From Planctomycetota bacterium (GTDB lineage: Bacteria > Planctomycetota > Planctomycetia > Pirellulales > PALSA-1355), in NCBI GenBank assembly GCA_003389325.1, contig QQVE01000024.1, positions 62,001 to 126,000 on the forward strand: a stretch of 64,000 bases of DNA. The letters are read 5' to 3'. This document shows, piece after piece, positions 16,288 to 28,839 of the stretch (the first letter of the stretch is position 1; every line of letters begins with the position of its first letter). The position numbers were made by a program, and so were the translations under genes. The notes below the pieces were generated by a model, which saw only the letters and a program-made list of their open reading frames with translations, was not told the origin of the DNA and did not search any database.

Positions 16288-16315
16288 CCAGGGGTTCGAT
16301 TCCCGCCGCCTCCAC
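16288..16315 (+). other. tRNA/tmRNA 3'-end-like fragment, possible integration remnant
   Basis: The sequence GGGGTTCGATTCCCG followed by CCGCCTCCA has a T-loop (TTCGATT) with a partial T-stem and a plausible acceptor 3' strand CGCCTCC plus discriminator A. No matching 5' half is found: the best upstream partner (near 16211) gives a mismatch and no D or anticodon arm. A 3' end alone, followed by a terminator hairpin, is what site-specific integration into a tRNA or tmRNA gene leaves behind. Confidence 0.45.
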
Positions 16316-16328
16316 TTTCTTTCGAAAC

Positions 16329-16358
16329 GAGCCCTTCGGCCAGCACGTCGAAGGGCTC
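16329..16358 (+). terminator. Terminator-like hairpin after the tRNA 3'-end fragment
   Basis: GAGCCCTTCG (16329-16338) pairs perfectly with CGAAGGGCTC (16349-16358) around a 10-nt loop, followed by TCTCATTG. The T-run is weak. Position 14 bp after the tRNA-like 3' end fits a tRNA/tmRNA terminator. Confidence 0.5.
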
Positions 16359-16786
16359 TCTCATTGTGGGGAAGAGGGCTGCTTCGCGAAGCCTGCAGTT
16401 CAGCCAGACGATTTCAGGGATGCGCCGCTTTCGGCGTAAGTTGGCGTAGGCCACTTCTGATGCAGCGTTTGTCGCGCCCACCCCGTCGGTTCGTTTCGCC
16501 AAGCCGGGCGAGTGTGCTTAGGCTGCCTTGGGGACGATGTGCAGGGCGACGTGAAGGATCGGCGACACCGATCCTGTCGCTCGTCGCACTCGTCGACTCG
16601 AGCGTCCGTCCGGCTTCGTGCAGGTCACCGGCATTGGCACTTCGCGTGCGTAGCGTTTCCGGGGCCGCATCGGCCTCCCCCGCCCGGGAGGCGGAAATTG
16701 TGGCGGGGGATGCCTCCTCGCACTTTCGGCCGCGAAGCTTATGATAAACGTCAGGTCCGGAACCAGCGTTTCACCATCGCCCCCCC

Positions 16787-19554
<2,768 letters not shown>

Positions 19555-19555
<1 letters not shown>

Positions 19556-20175
19556 TGCACCGTTCCTCCATACCAGACAACCGGTGTGCTCCAATCGGCG
19601 AGCGGCTGAAGCACGCCACGAGCGAGGTGCACCAGCGCGTCGAGGCTCTAGTGGGTCTTCCGCCTTCGATCGCTGCCCACGTGGCCGCGCTCGAGCGGTT
19701 CTTCGCCTTGATCGAACCGTGGGAAGCCCGCGTCATGCCCGCGGTCGCCGATCATCCGTCGCTGGCCGATCGCCTCCGAAAGACGGCCTGGCTGCGGGCC
19801 GACCTTGAGCATTTCGGCCGCAGCGAAGCGGAGCTGGCGGCCCTGCCGCGCTGTTCGTCGTTGCCGCGCATCGAGAGCCTGAGCGAGGCGCTGGGCTCGA
19901 TGTACGTGTTCGAGGGCGCCACGCTCGGCGGGCAAATCATCGCCCGGCACCTGGAGCACGAACTCGGCCTCGCCGACGGCGCGGGCTATCGCTTTTTCCG
20001 CGCCTATGGCGCCGACGTGCCCGCGCGGTGGCTCGCGTTCAAGCAGACGCTCGAAGCCCACGCCTCGCCGGACAACCGCGAGCGGATCGTCGCATCGGCC
20101 GTCACGACCTTCGAGTGCCTGTACGACTGGTTCACGACGGCGCCTTGCAAAGCGACTCGCGCCGCGCCTCGCTAG
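19555..20175 (+). CDS. bphO: Biliverdin-producing heme oxygenase
   Basis: This is a 206-residue heme oxygenase of the bacteriophytochrome-associated type. It starts at the ATG at 19555, which shares bases with the kinase stop (TAATG). RLKHATSEVHQRVEAL near the N terminus supplies the proximal His region, and GSMYVFEGATLGGQIIARHL matches the distal-helix Gly-rich signature. It degrades heme to biliverdin, iron and CO; biliverdin is the chromophore that the upstream phytochrome binds. Overlapping translation with bphP strongly supports this pairing. Confidence 0.93.
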
Positions 20176-20280
20176 TGCCGGCTCGAGCGCTTGCCCGGGC
20201 TGCGGCCACTTGCAATGCCGGCAGTTTGCCCCCATCATGGTCGGCGGAGCATGCGTGCATAACGAAGCCTCGGGGGAAAC

Positions 20281-20646
20281 ATGGACTACCGGTCGCTGGA
20301 CATCAAGGAGCGTCAAGCCGACGACGTCACCGTGCTCAAGCTGAGCGGCCAGTTGACGATGGGGCTGGCTTCCAGCGGCCTGAAAGAGCAACTCGACGCG
20401 GCCGTCGCCCAGGGCCGCCGCCACATCCTGCTGAGCGTCGCCGAGCTCAGCTACATCGACAGCTACGGGCTGGGCGAACTCGTGGCCTGCCTGACCACCG
20501 TGAAGAAGAGCGGCGGAGCGTTGAAGCTGGCCGGTCCAACGCCTTTTGTGCGCGACGTCATGCGCACCACGCGGCTCGACACGCTGTTCGAAACGTACGG
20601 CTCCGAGGAAGAAGCCCTGGCAAGCTTCAACGAACCAACGAATTGA
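20281..20646 (+). CDS. STAS-domain anti-sigma factor antagonist-like protein
   Basis: This is a 121-residue single STAS domain with the typical opening VTVLKLSGQLTMG and the phosphorylation loop AELSYIDSYGLGEL, where Ser in IDSYG is the expected phospho-site. These proteins bind an anti-sigma kinase (SpoIIAB/RsbW type) when unphosphorylated, or act as modules in signalling. No serine-kinase partner of that type is next to it. It lies 105 bp after the heme oxygenase on the same strand and may be co-transcribed with the phytochrome genes. Confidence 0.9.
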   Translation: MDYRSLDIKERQADDVTVLKLSGQLTMGLASSGLKEQLDAAVAQGRRHILLSVAELSYIDSYGLGELVACLTTVKKSGGALKLAGPTPFVRDVMRTTRLDTLFETYGSEEEALASFNEPTN

Positions 20647-20669
20647 TCCCGCTGGCCGAGAGCCGCACG

Positions 20670-20963
20670 ATGAGCTGGAAACTTTCCGGGGCCGAACCGA
20701 CGGAACAACTCGTCCGCCTGCACCACTTCGCCATCACCAGGCGGCAGGCCGAGGGCGACATCGAATTCCTGATCACGATTCGCGAGCACGCCACGCCCCA
20801 GCAGCGCGGCATGCATTTCTACGCCGAGACGGACAAGCAAACCAACCAGAACACGGCCCCCTTCACCCCGTGCGGCTGGGGCAGCAGCCTCGAAGCGGCG
20901 CTCGAACAGTGCATCATCGCCATCCGCCGCTTCCCCTACGAAGGCCCCATCGCCGACCGCTAG
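20670..20963 (+). CDS. Conserved-looking small hypothetical protein
   Basis: This 97-residue protein starts at the ATG at 20670, 24 bp after the STAS gene, on the same strand. It is a soluble mixed alpha/beta sequence (LHHFAITRRQAEGDIEFLITIRE; GWGSSLEAALEQCIIAIRRFPYEG) without signal or membrane segments. Charge and codon use look like its neighbours and it is probably co-transcribed with the STAS gene. No family recognised. Confidence 0.6.
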   Translation: MSWKLSGAEPTEQLVRLHHFAITRRQAEGDIEFLITIREHATPQQRGMHFYAETDKQTNQNTAPFTPCGWGSSLEAALEQCIIAIRRFPYEGPIADR

Positions 20964-21115
20964 GTCGCCGCTCCCCTCCTGCCTGATCGCAACCGCGCGT
21001 CGTCGCGCTCGCTCAATCGACGCGACGATTGTGGACATTGCCGTTGCGACGGGCCACACTAGGGGCGTGCGCATCCAACCTCAAGCGCGCCCCCAATATT
21101 CTGCCGAGGTGACTC

Positions 21116-21676
21116 GTGAGCGACGTCACGCGCATCTTGCTTGCCATCCACCGTGGCGATCGCCAGGCGCCCGAGGCGTTGTTGCCGCTGGTCTACGACG
21201 AGCTGCGCAAGCTGGCGGCCGCGCGACTGGCGCACGAGCGGCCCGATCAGACGTTGCAGGCCACGGCGCTGGTGCACGAGGCCTACCTGCGGCTGGTCGA
21301 CGTCGGGAGCGCGGAGCCGTGGGACAGCCGGGGGCACTTCTTCGCCGCGGCGGCCGAAGCGATGCGGCGCATCCTGATCGACCGCGCCCGCAACCGAAAT
21401 CGACTCAAGCGCGGCGGCGGGTGGCAGCGGGTCAGCCTCGACGAGCTGGACGTGGCCGACAACGCCTCGGACGACGATCTGCTGGCGCTCGACGAGGCCC
21501 TCACGCAGTTGGCGCGCGAACACCCCCAGGCCGCCGAGTTGGTGAAACTGCGGTTCTTCGCAGGCCTTACCACCGAGGACGCCGCTCGGGCCCTGGGGAT
21601 TTCGCTGCGCACGGCCAACCGCCACTGGGCTTTCGCCCGGGCGTGGCTCTACCGGAGCCTGCAGGCCGAAAACTAA
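21116..21676 (+). CDS. ECF-type RNA polymerase sigma factor (planctomycete TIGR02999-like)
   Basis: This 186-residue sigma factor starts with GTG at 21116 after AGGTGA. It has region 2 (DELRKLAAARLAHERPDQTLQATALVHEAYLRL) and region 4 (LAREHPQAAELVKLRFFAGLTTEDAARALGISLRTANRHWAFARAWL, a helix-turn-helix). The TLQATALVHEAYLRL stretch is characteristic of the TIGR02999 ECF group, which in planctomycetes and acidobacteria sits beside large Ser/Thr kinases. The next gene is such a kinase, 96 bp downstream on the same strand. Control of sigma activity by phosphorylation or interaction with that kinase is inferred from family context. Confidence 0.93.
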   Translation: MSDVTRILLAIHRGDRQAPEALLPLVYDELRKLAAARLAHERPDQTLQATALVHEAYLRLVDVGSAEPWDSRGHFFAAAAEAMRRILIDRARNRNRLKRGGGWQRVSLDELDVADNASDDDLLALDEALTQLAREHPQAAELVKLRFFAGLTTEDAARALGISLRTANRHWAFARAWLYRSLQAEN

Positions 21677-21772
21677 GAGTTTCGAGATTTCGTGTTTCGA
21701 CGATGGCACGTTCTGGTCCTCAAGGGAGCATTGAGAACAGTGGGTCCCTGACAGCCCTTGGACGCTCGGCCG

Positions 21773-24700
21773 ATGAATCCATCCAACTCGCACATCGTTT
21801 CGATCTTTGCCGACGCACTTGAATTCCAAACGGAGCAAGAGCGCCAGGCGTTTATCGACCAGGCCTGCGGCCAGGACGCCGGGCTGCGGGCCCAGATCGA
21901 AGGCCTGCTGCAGGCCCACGTCGAGGCCGGCAATTTTCTGGCCGGACGCGACGCCTCGCCGTCGGGCGCCAAGACGACCCATCAGCCCCGCGCGGCGGCC
22001 GGCGAAACGATCGGCCCCTACAAGCTGCTGGAAGAGATCGGCGAAGGCGGCATGGGCATCGTCTACATGGCCGATCAGCAGTCGCCCGTCCGCCGCCGGG
22101 TCGCGCTGAAGATCATCAAGCCGGGCATGGACACCCGGCAGGTCATCGCCCGCTTCGAGGCCGAACGGCAGGCTCTGGCGATGATGGACCATCCGAACAT
22201 CGCCAAGGTGCTCGACGCCGGCACCACCCCCTCGGGCGGACCTTACTTCGTCATGGAGTTGGTTCGCGGCATCGCGCTGACCGACTATTGCGATCAGAAC
22301 AACCTCAGCGTCACCGAGCGGCTGGAGTTGTTCGTCTCGGTGTGCCAGGCCGTGCAGCACGCGCACCAGAAGGGCGTGGTGCATCGCGACCTGAAACCGA
22401 GCAACGTGCTGGTGACGCTGCACGACGAGGCCGTGCCTAAGGTGATCGACTTCGGCGTGGCCAAGGCAATCAACCAGCAGCTTACCGAAAAGACCCTGTT
22501 CACGAACTTCGCCCAGATGGTCGGCACGCCGCTCTACATGAGCCCGGAGCAGGCCGAGATGTCCGGCTTGGACGTGGATACGCGTAGCGACGTGTATTCG
22601 CTGGGCGTGCTGCTGTACGAGCTGCTGACGGGAACGACGCCCTTTGACCGTGTCCGTTTGCGCGAAGCGGCCTACGACGAGATACGCCGGATCATCCGCG
22701 AGGAGGAGCCGCCCCGCCCCAGCACGCGGATCAGCACGCTGGGCAAGACCCGCACCTCGATGGCGGCCCACCGCAAGGCGGACCCCGATCGGCTGAGCCG
22801 AATGCTTCGCGGCGAGTTGGACTGGGTCGTGATGAAGACGCTGGAAAAGGACCGCACGCGCCGCTACGAGACGGCCAACGGCCTGGCCCGCGACATCCAA
22901 CGCTTTCTCGAAGATCAGCCGGTAGAAGCCTGCCCGCCTTCGGCGGTCTATCGCTTTCGCAAGTTCTCGCGGCGCAACCGCGTGGCCCTGCTGACGGCGG
23001 CGGTCGTGGCCGCTTCGCTTGTGCTGGGCACGCTGGTCAGCACCTGGCAGGCGGTCCGCGCCACGCGGGCCGAAAGCCTGGCGCAGGACCGCCTGATCGC
23101 CGAGACCAAGGCCCGCACCGAGGCCGACCTGGCCCGCGCGGCCGAAGCCGAGCAGCGGCAACTGGCCGAAGCCGAAAGAACCAAGGCCGAAGCGGCACGG
23201 GTCAAGGCCGAAGACCAACGTGCCGTGGCCGAAGCCAACTTCCAGAAAGCTCGCCAAACGGTGGACGAATATTTCACCATCGTCAGCGAGAACAAGCTGC
23301 TCAACGTTCCCGGCTTGCAGCCGTTGCGCAAGGATTTGCTGGAAAGCGCTCTGCGATTCTACGAGACATCGGCCGTCGAGCGCACCGACGATCCCGCGGT
23401 GCTGGCCGACCTGGCGACCACGCATCTGCGCGTGGCGGTGGTCTATCACCTGGTCGACCAAAACACCGACGCCATCGCCGCGGTCGACAAAGCCCTGGAG
23501 GTCATCGACCGGCTTCGCAAGGAGTTCCCCGAGGCCCGCGACGAGCGCCGCCGACTCGGCGGTTTCTGGTTGGGCCATCGCCGCTCACAGCAGGGAGTGG
23601 ATCTGCCGGCCGACCCGGAATCGGCACTTCGTACGTTGATGCGACTCAACGCCACCTGGCAAGCGCTGGCCGAGGAGTTTCCTGCGGATGCCTCGTTCCG
23701 CAGCGACCTGGCGGCGAACCTCTACCTGATGGGCGACATGCTGGCCACCGGCGGGCAACCTTCTGAGGGTATCAAGGCTTGGCAGCAGGCGAAGGAAATT
23801 CTGTTGCCCCTGGTGAGCGAGTTCCCCGAAAACCGCCAGTTCCGAGCCGACCTGGCCCGGGTGCACGACTATCTGGGAGCGCACCTCAAGCAGCTAGGCC
23901 GCGCTGATGAGGCCGAAGCCGAGTGCCGCGCCGGACTGGCGCTGCGTGAAGAGCTGGTCGCCGAGTCTCCTGACTCACCGCAGTATCGCGAGCAGTTGGG
24001 AAAAAGCCTCCGCCACTGTCTCGACTTCGTCCCTGCAGCCGACACAGACCAAGCCGAAAAGCTCATGCGCCGCCTGGTCGAACTAACCGAGTCGCTAGTC
24101 CAGCAGTACCCCAACGTCGCACTCTATCGCCAAGAATCCGCCAGCTCGCGAGCGGCCATCGCTCGGATTCTGCTCGATCGTGGCGAGTCTGCCGCGGCCG
24201 TGCAGGAGGCACAGCTCGCCGCGAGGCGCGCCCCTAACGACTGGCACAAACATCAACTCCTACGGGACGCATTGCGGGCCCTCGATGATGCAGAGACAAC
24301 GCTCGCCATCACGCGAGAGAACGCGATCCTCTCCCCCGACTCCGAGCTGGCGCATCACTACTACGGCCTGGCGCTCAAGGATCACGGACGCCTCGACGAG
24401 GCCGCCAAGGAATTCGCCCGCGGGCTCGAGTTCAAACCCGATGCACCGTGGTCACACCACCACTTGGCAGGCATACGCCTCGAGGAAGGCAGGCTGCTCG
24501 AGGCGCTCGACGCGGCCCAAAGTGCGGTCCGTATCGATCCCAAGAACTATGAGTTCCACATTCGCGTGGCGGAGGTGCTCGACAAGATCGGCGACCGCGA
24601 CAAGAAACTCGAGGTAGCTCGCGCGAATGCGGAAGCGGCGCCCGACTCCGAGCCGGCCCACCACTGGTACGGTTTGGCGCTCCGGGAACACGGCCGACTT

Positions 24701-25540
24701 GACGAGGCTGCCCGGGAGTTCGAGCGCGGACTCGAGATCAACCCCGATACTCCTTGGTCTTATCTGAACATTGTCGAGATACGGCACGAGCAGAACCGGT
24801 TGTCCGAAGCCCTCGATGCGGCCGAAGCGTGCCTGCGCCTCAAGCCTACGGACTCTCGATTGCTCGCCAGGCTGGTCGGTGTGGTAGGCCAGATCAGCGA
24901 TGCTGGGAACAAAGAGCAGCAGCAACGGGCGTCGGCCCAGTGCGATGACGTCCTGGCGAAGCTTGCCGATGCGAAGAGCGCGCTGGACCTCAACAACCTC
25001 GCCTGGCGTCTTGTGGTGTCCGAAGCCCCCAGTCTCGGCGCCGCCGCGGCAGCCGTGCAGGCTGCCGAGCGCGCCTGCGAAATCGAGCCCACGAATGCGA
25101 CCTACCTGAACACCTTGGGCGCCGCATTGTATCGAGCCGGCGAGTACGAATCTGCCGCCGCAACGCTCAAACTGGCGCGCGACGTCGATTCGGAATGGGT
25201 GGCGCCGGCCTACGATTGCTACTTGCTGGCCATGTCCCACGCCAAGCTCGGCCAGGCGGATGTGGCCGAAAAATGGTTCCACGCCGCCGACCGATGGACG
25301 GCCCTATACAACGCCGACAATCGCGAGTTGGCAGGCTTTCGGGAGGAGGCCATCGACGTGCTCGCGATCGAGCCGGCCCCGCTCAAGCCCATCTCGGTCA
25401 CCCCGGCAGCCGAGCAGGAACTTTTCGAGCTGCTCCTGAAAGCCGACCCCGATGCCGAATGGGTTCACCACTGGAGAGCCGCCACGCAGCCGGCCGCGAG
25501 CGCCGACGCGGTAAGCGCCGACCAATCATCAAACCCGTAG
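21773..25540 (+). CDS. Ser/Thr protein kinase with TPR C-terminal region
   Basis: This 1255-residue protein starts at the ATG at 21773 (a TTG five codons upstream is possible). The kinase domain covers ~80-370: glycine loop [15 protein letters not shown] with the catalytic Lys, [15 protein letters not shown] and [11 protein letters not shown]. An intracellular linker leads to a single membrane helix near 405-430 ([20 protein letters not shown]). A long alanine/glutamate-rich coiled coil follows ([27 protein letters not shown]), then an outward-facing array of TPR-like repeats to the C terminus; two, near [23 protein letters not shown] and [23 protein letters not shown], are close copies. It is paired with the ECF sigma gene upstream. 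The signal sensed by the TPR part is unknown. Confidence 0.94.
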   Translation: MNPSNSHIVSIFADALEFQTEQERQAFIDQACGQDAGLRAQIEGLLQAHVEAGNFLAGRDASPSGAKTTHQPRAAAGETIGPYKLLEEIGEGGMGIVYMADQQSPVRRRVALKIIKPGMDTRQVIARFEAERQALAMMDHPNIAKVLDAGTTPSGGPYFVMELVRGIALTDYCDQNNLSVTERLELFVSVCQAVQHAHQKGVVHRDLKPSNVLVTLHDEAVPKVIDFGVAKAINQQLTEKTLFTNFAQMVGTPLYMSPEQAEMSGLDVDTRSDVYSLGVLLYELLTGTTPFDRVRLREAAYDEIRRIIREEEPPRPSTRISTLGKTRTSMAAHRKADPDRLSRMLRGELDWVVMKTLEKDRTRRYETANGLARDIQRFLEDQPVEACPPSAVYRFRKFSRRNRVALLTAAVVAASLVLGTLVSTWQAVRATRAESLAQDRLIAETKARTEADLARAAEAEQRQLAEAERTKAEAARVKAEDQRAVAEANFQKARQTVDEYFTIVSENKLLNVPGLQPLRKDLLESALRFYETSAVERTDDPAVLADLATTHLRVAVVYHLVDQNTDAIAAVDKALEVIDRLRKEFPEARDERRRLGGFWLGHRRSQQGVDLPADPESALRTLMRLNATWQALAEEFPADASFRSDLAANLYLMGDMLATGGQPSEGIKAWQQAKEILLPLVSEFPENRQFRADLARVHDYLGAHLKQLGRADEAEAECRAGLALREELVAESPDSPQYREQLGKSLRHCLDFVPAADTDQAEKLMRRLVELTESLVQQYPNVALYRQESASSRAAIARILLDRGESAAAVQEAQLAARRAPNDWHKHQLLRDALRALDDAETTLAITRENAILSPDSELAHHYYGLALKDHGRLDEAAKEFARGLEFKPDAPWSHHHLAGIRLEEGRLLEALDAAQSAVRIDPKNYEFHIRVAEVLDKIGDRDKKLEVARANAEAAPDSEPAHHWYGLALREHGRLDEAAREFERGLEINPDTPWSYLNIVEIRHEQNRLSEALDAAEACLRLKPTDSRLLARLVGVVGQISDAGNKEQQQRASAQCDDVLAKLADAKSALDLNNLAWRLVVSEAPSLGAAAAAVQAAERACEIEPTNATYLNTLGAALYRAGEYESAAATLKLARDVDSEWVAPAYDCYLLAMSHAKLGQADVAEKWFHAADRWTALYNADNRELAGFREEAIDVLAIEPAPLKPISVTPAAEQELFELLLKADPDAEWVHHWRAATQPAASADAVSADQSSNP

Positions 25541-26035
25541 TGCCCGCCACCCGGCTAGCGACGCTAGCCCGATCCCACGTATCGATTCCTCCGGACGCGA
25601 GACAAGTCGCTTCAAGAGTCCATTGCCGGGCAACACGTTACGTGCCGATCGGGTCGTCGCGGCACGCGCTCTTCGATGCCGCGTCCCAGCGGCGAATTGG
25701 CACAAGTCGCAACGGTGCTGCCGCCGATGACGATAGGGACGTACCTGGAAACTTTGCAGGTGGATGCATGCCAGCATCCATCGCAGCGCGCCCTGCGGCG
25801 GTTCCCGTCTTTGCCGCTTGGGGGGCGTGTCTCGACCCACATCTAGATAGGGCATCGGAGCTTGCTCGTCGCCTGATGCACGTCGGCCAGGCCTGACCCC
25901 CTAGGGAAGGTTCGCGCACGCGTGGCCCCAGTCCCCGTCCGCGCGATTCAGCCCAGTCGGGCGTCGTGGCCACCGACGCGGTCGCCACGTTGACGAGCCC
26001 ATCGCACCAAGACAACTCGCTCGAAAGGAATCACC
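25541..26035. other. Intergenic region without recognised features
   Basis: About 495 bp between the kinase and the exported protein. Open frames here have neither good start sites nor recognisable products, and I see no clear terminator, repeat or promoter. Confidence 0.5.
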
Positions 26036-26815
26036 ATGAAACGCTGCATGCTCTTTGTCGCGGCCTTGCTGGCGGCCGCCCCATCGGCCTTCGGCCAAAG
26101 CTCGGCGGGCAGCGACGCCCAGCAGACGCTGGCCCGTGCCAGCGCCGAAAACAAGTACACCTTTCTCCTCTTCTACCGCACCAACAACGGGCCGACGCAG
26201 GCCATGGCGCAAACGCTCAAAAGCGGACTCGCCGGCCGCGCCGCCACGGCCGTCTACGTCAACGCCAACAGCCCGGCCGAACAGCCACTCCTGCAACGCT
26301 ACGGCGTGGCCCGGGCCCCGATGCCGCTAGTCGTCGCCGTGGCGCCCAACGGCGCCGTCACGGGGCTGTTCGCCAGCAAGGTCTCGCAGCAGCAAATCGC
26401 CGGCGCCTTCGTGACGCCGACCATGGAAAAGTGCATGAAATCGATGCAGCAGGGCCGGCTGGTGATGGTCTGCGTGAAGACCTCTCCCGGCGCCGACGTG
26501 CCGCAGGGCGTGCGCGACTTCCGCGCGGACCCGCATTTTGCCAAGCGCACCGAAGTGCTCTCGCTCGTCGCCGATGACCCCACCGAGGCCGACTTCCTCG
26601 ACCAGCTCAAGATCGACAGCCGCACGCTGCGCGGCACGACCACGGCGTTTCTCGCGCCGCCGGCGGTGCTGGTCGGCAAGTTCGGCGAGAACGCCACCAA
26701 GGACGAAATGGCCGCCGCCCTGAGCGCCGCCGGCAAGTGCTGCGACGACCCCAACTGCAAACACAACCACAAGGGCCACCAGGCCAGCCAGCCGACGCGC
26801 TCGACGAGGAACTAG
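26036..26815 (+). CDS. Exported thioredoxin-like protein with Cys/His-rich tail
   Basis: This 259-residue protein has a signal peptide (MKRCMLFVAALLAAAPSAFG), so the mature protein is extracytoplasmic. Two stretches resemble thioredoxin-fold halves (NKYTFLLFYRTNNGPTQAMAQ; GRLVMVCVKTSPGADVP) with strands and APMPLVVAVAPNG where thioredoxins have the cis-Pro. There is no CxxC in the usual place. The end reads CCDDPNCKHNHKGH, a likely metal-binding cluster. It lies two bases before the ABC permease gene, so the three genes form an operon. The thioredoxin-like fold is my reading from pattern alone. Confidence 0.65.
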   Translation: MKRCMLFVAALLAAAPSAFGQSSAGSDAQQTLARASAENKYTFLLFYRTNNGPTQAMAQTLKSGLAGRAATAVYVNANSPAEQPLLQRYGVARAPMPLVVAVAPNGAVTGLFASKVSQQQIAGAFVTPTMEKCMKSMQQGRLVMVCVKTSPGADVPQGVRDFRADPHFAKRTEVLSLVADDPTEADFLDQLKIDSRTLRGTTTAFLAPPAVLVGKFGENATKDEMAAALSAAGKCCDDPNCKHNHKGHQASQPTRSTRN

Positions 26816-26817
26816 CG

Positions 26818-28038
26818 ATGCACCTGCGAACGATTGTCTGGAAGGAGCTGTGGCAGCGCCCCACGGCCATGATCACCGGCGTGCTGGCTATCCTGCTGAG
26901 CGTGACGGCGCTGGTGGCGATCCGGCACGTCACCGTGTTCTCCGAGCGCGAGGTCGGCCGGCAGCTCAGTGATCTGGGCGCGAACATCCTGATCCTGCCT
27001 GGGGGCGCCTCGCTGCAAAACTACTACGCGGCCGACGACAACGGGCTCACGCTGCCCGAGGAGCACGTCGACCGGATCATGCTGGCGGCGCTCACCGGCG
27101 TGGAGAAGCTATCGCCTAAGCTTTCGGTGCCCGCGGAAGTCGACGGCCGGCGGCTGACGCTGACCGGCATCCTGCCGCAGAGCGAGTTCGAGGCGAAGGC
27201 CGCCTGGCAGACGGCCAGCCTGTTCAAGCAGCAGCATGTCGGCTGCACCAAGGCCAAAGTGGCCCCCGGCCCCGAGGCACTGACGCCCGAAGCGCTGGCC
27301 ACGCAGCGTACGATCGAAAACCTGACCCAGCAAGACGCCGTGCTGGGGGCCGACGCAGCGGAAACGCTGCACCTGCACCCGGGCGATTCGCTCACGCTGC
27401 TGGGAGGCGAGTTCACCGTGCTGGCCGTGCTGCCGCCCACCGGCACGGTGGACGATAGCCGCGTGTTCGCGCATCTGCACCGCGTGCAGGACCTGGCCGG
27501 CAGCGGTCCGGTGGTCAGCGCGATCGAGGTGATGGGCTGCTGCGAGGATGCCGCAGGCGGGCTCGTGCCGCAACTGGGCGAACTGGTGCCCGACGGCAAG
27601 GTCGTCACCATCTCGCAAGTGCTGGAAACGCAGGTCGGCGTCAATCGCCTGATGGCCGGAGCGTCGGTGTTCGTGCTGGTCGTGTTGGTGCTGGTCGGCG
27701 GGGCCACGGTGCTCAGCACGATCGCATCCAACGTGCGCGAGCGCCGCCGCGAGATCGGCACGCTGATGGCGCTGGGCGCCGCGCCGCGGGTCGTGTCTCG
27801 CCTGTTCCTGCTCAAGGCGCTATGGCTCGGCATCGCCGGCGGACTCGGCGGCAGCGTGCTGGGCGTGGCCATCGCGATGCTGCTCGGGCCGACCTGGGCC
27901 GGGGTTTCCGTGCAGCCGCTGCTAGGCGTGACGGCGCTGACGTTCGCCATTGCCGTAGTCGTGACCCTGCTGGCCGCCTACTGGCCGGCGCGGCACGCTG
28001 CGAAACTCGATCCCTGCATCTGCTTCAAGGAGATCTAG
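26818..28038 (+). CDS. MacB/FtsX-type ABC transporter permease
   Basis: This 406-residue protein starts at the ATG at 26818. Helix 1 (residues ~17-35, AMITGVLAILLSVTALVAI) is followed by a ~230-residue extracytoplasmic domain that includes VMGCCEDAAGG. A C-terminal trio of helices follows, with the FtsX landmark TIASNVRERRREIGTLMALGA and KALWLGIAGGLGGSVLGV. Such permeases work with an ATPase encoded alongside in mechanotransmission or lipoprotein/efflux complexes rather than classical import. The ATPase follows 5 bp later. The linked exported thioredoxin-like protein with a metal-binding tail suggests a periplasmic partner, but the substrate is unknown. Confidence 0.88.
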   Translation: MHLRTIVWKELWQRPTAMITGVLAILLSVTALVAIRHVTVFSEREVGRQLSDLGANILILPGGASLQNYYAADDNGLTLPEEHVDRIMLAALTGVEKLSPKLSVPAEVDGRRLTLTGILPQSEFEAKAAWQTASLFKQQHVGCTKAKVAPGPEALTPEALATQRTIENLTQQDAVLGADAAETLHLHPGDSLTLLGGEFTVLAVLPPTGTVDDSRVFAHLHRVQDLAGSGPVVSAIEVMGCCEDAAGGLVPQLGELVPDGKVVTISQVLETQVGVNRLMAGASVFVLVVLVLVGGATVLSTIASNVRERRREIGTLMALGAAPRVVSRLFLLKALWLGIAGGLGGSVLGVAIAMLLGPTWAGVSVQPLLGVTALTFAIAVVVTLLAAYWPARHAAKLDPCICFKEI

Positions 28039-28043
28039 CACCG

Positions 28044-28736
28044 ATGATTCGCCTCGAAGATGCCAGCAAAATCTATCGTCGCCGCGGCGAGCAGGTCGTC
28101 GCGTTCCGGCCCACCTCGCTCGAGATCTCGACCGGAGACTACGTCGCGGTCGTGGGTCCCAGCGGCAGCGGCAAGACCACCCTGCTCTCGATGCTCGGCG
28201 GCATGCTTTCGCCGGACGAAGGCCAGATCTGGATCGACGGCACTTCGATCTACGCAGGCTCGGTCACCGCGCGGGCATCGCTGCGACGCGACAAGATCGG
28301 CTTCGTGTTTCAGACGTTCAACCTCGTGCCCTACCTCACCGCCATCGAAAACGTGCAGGTGCCGCTGTGCCTGGCCGGCGTCCACAAAGACGACCAACAC
28401 CGGCACGCTCTCGGCCTGCTCGAGCGCGTCGGGCTGGGCGATCGCCTGGGTCACAAGCCGAGCGAGTTGAGCATCGGCCAGCAGCAGCGGGTGGCCCTGG
28501 CCCGCACGTTGGCCAACGGCCCGCCGATCATTCTGGCCGACGAGCCGACGGGCAATCTCGATCCCGACAGCCGCGCCTGCGTGCTCGACTTTCTCGACGA
28601 GCTGCACGCCGAGGGCCGCACCATCGTGATGGTCACTCACGACGCCACCGCCGCCAGCCGGGCAAAGCGCAAGCTCACCCTGCGCGACGGTTCGCTCGTC
28701 ACCAGCGACTCCGACGGGCCCGCCCGGGCGGCATAG
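28044..28736 (+). CDS. ABC transporter ATPase (LolD/MacB type)
   Basis: This 230-residue ATPase has Walker A GPSGSGKTT, the FxTFNLVPYLTAIENV Q-loop segment, signature LSIGQQQRVALARTL, Walker B IILADEPTGNLD and the H-loop MVTHD. The ATG at 28044 is five bases after the permease stop. Sequence style is that of the LolD/MacB group that pairs with FtsX-type permeases. It ends in a short SSDSDGPARAA-like tail. Confidence 0.93.
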   Translation: MIRLEDASKIYRRRGEQVVAFRPTSLEISTGDYVAVVGPSGSGKTTLLSMLGGMLSPDEGQIWIDGTSIYAGSVTARASLRRDKIGFVFQTFNLVPYLTAIENVQVPLCLAGVHKDDQHRHALGLLERVGLGDRLGHKPSELSIGQQQRVALARTLANGPPIILADEPTGNLDPDSRACVLDFLDELHAEGRTIVMVTHDATAASRAKRKLTLRDGSLVTSDSDGPARAA

Positions 28737-28839
28737 AGCCGTTCCCGCGGCCGCTCCCGTGCGTGGGCTAGACTTCCTAGGACGCGGATTTCGCCGCGTC
28801 CGTGGTTGTTGATCCCGTGGCGCGTGCTGAGTCCACTTG

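Larger units (their letters stand above)
15854..16786. other. Non-coding region between metal island and phytochrome operon
   Basis: About 930 bp without a supportable gene. Short open frames here have no ribosome sites or recognisable products. It holds the tRNA/tmRNA 3'-end-like fragment and the hairpin listed next. The last ~200 bp before the phytochrome start should contain its promoter, but I see no clear -35/-10 pair. Confidence 0.5.

Noticed and set aside
21059..23578. 839-residue open frame on the minus strand opposite the sigma factor and kinase
   Set aside because: Antisense shadow with a His/Gln/Arg/Gly-rich random-looking translation; the plus-strand genes have complete motifs.
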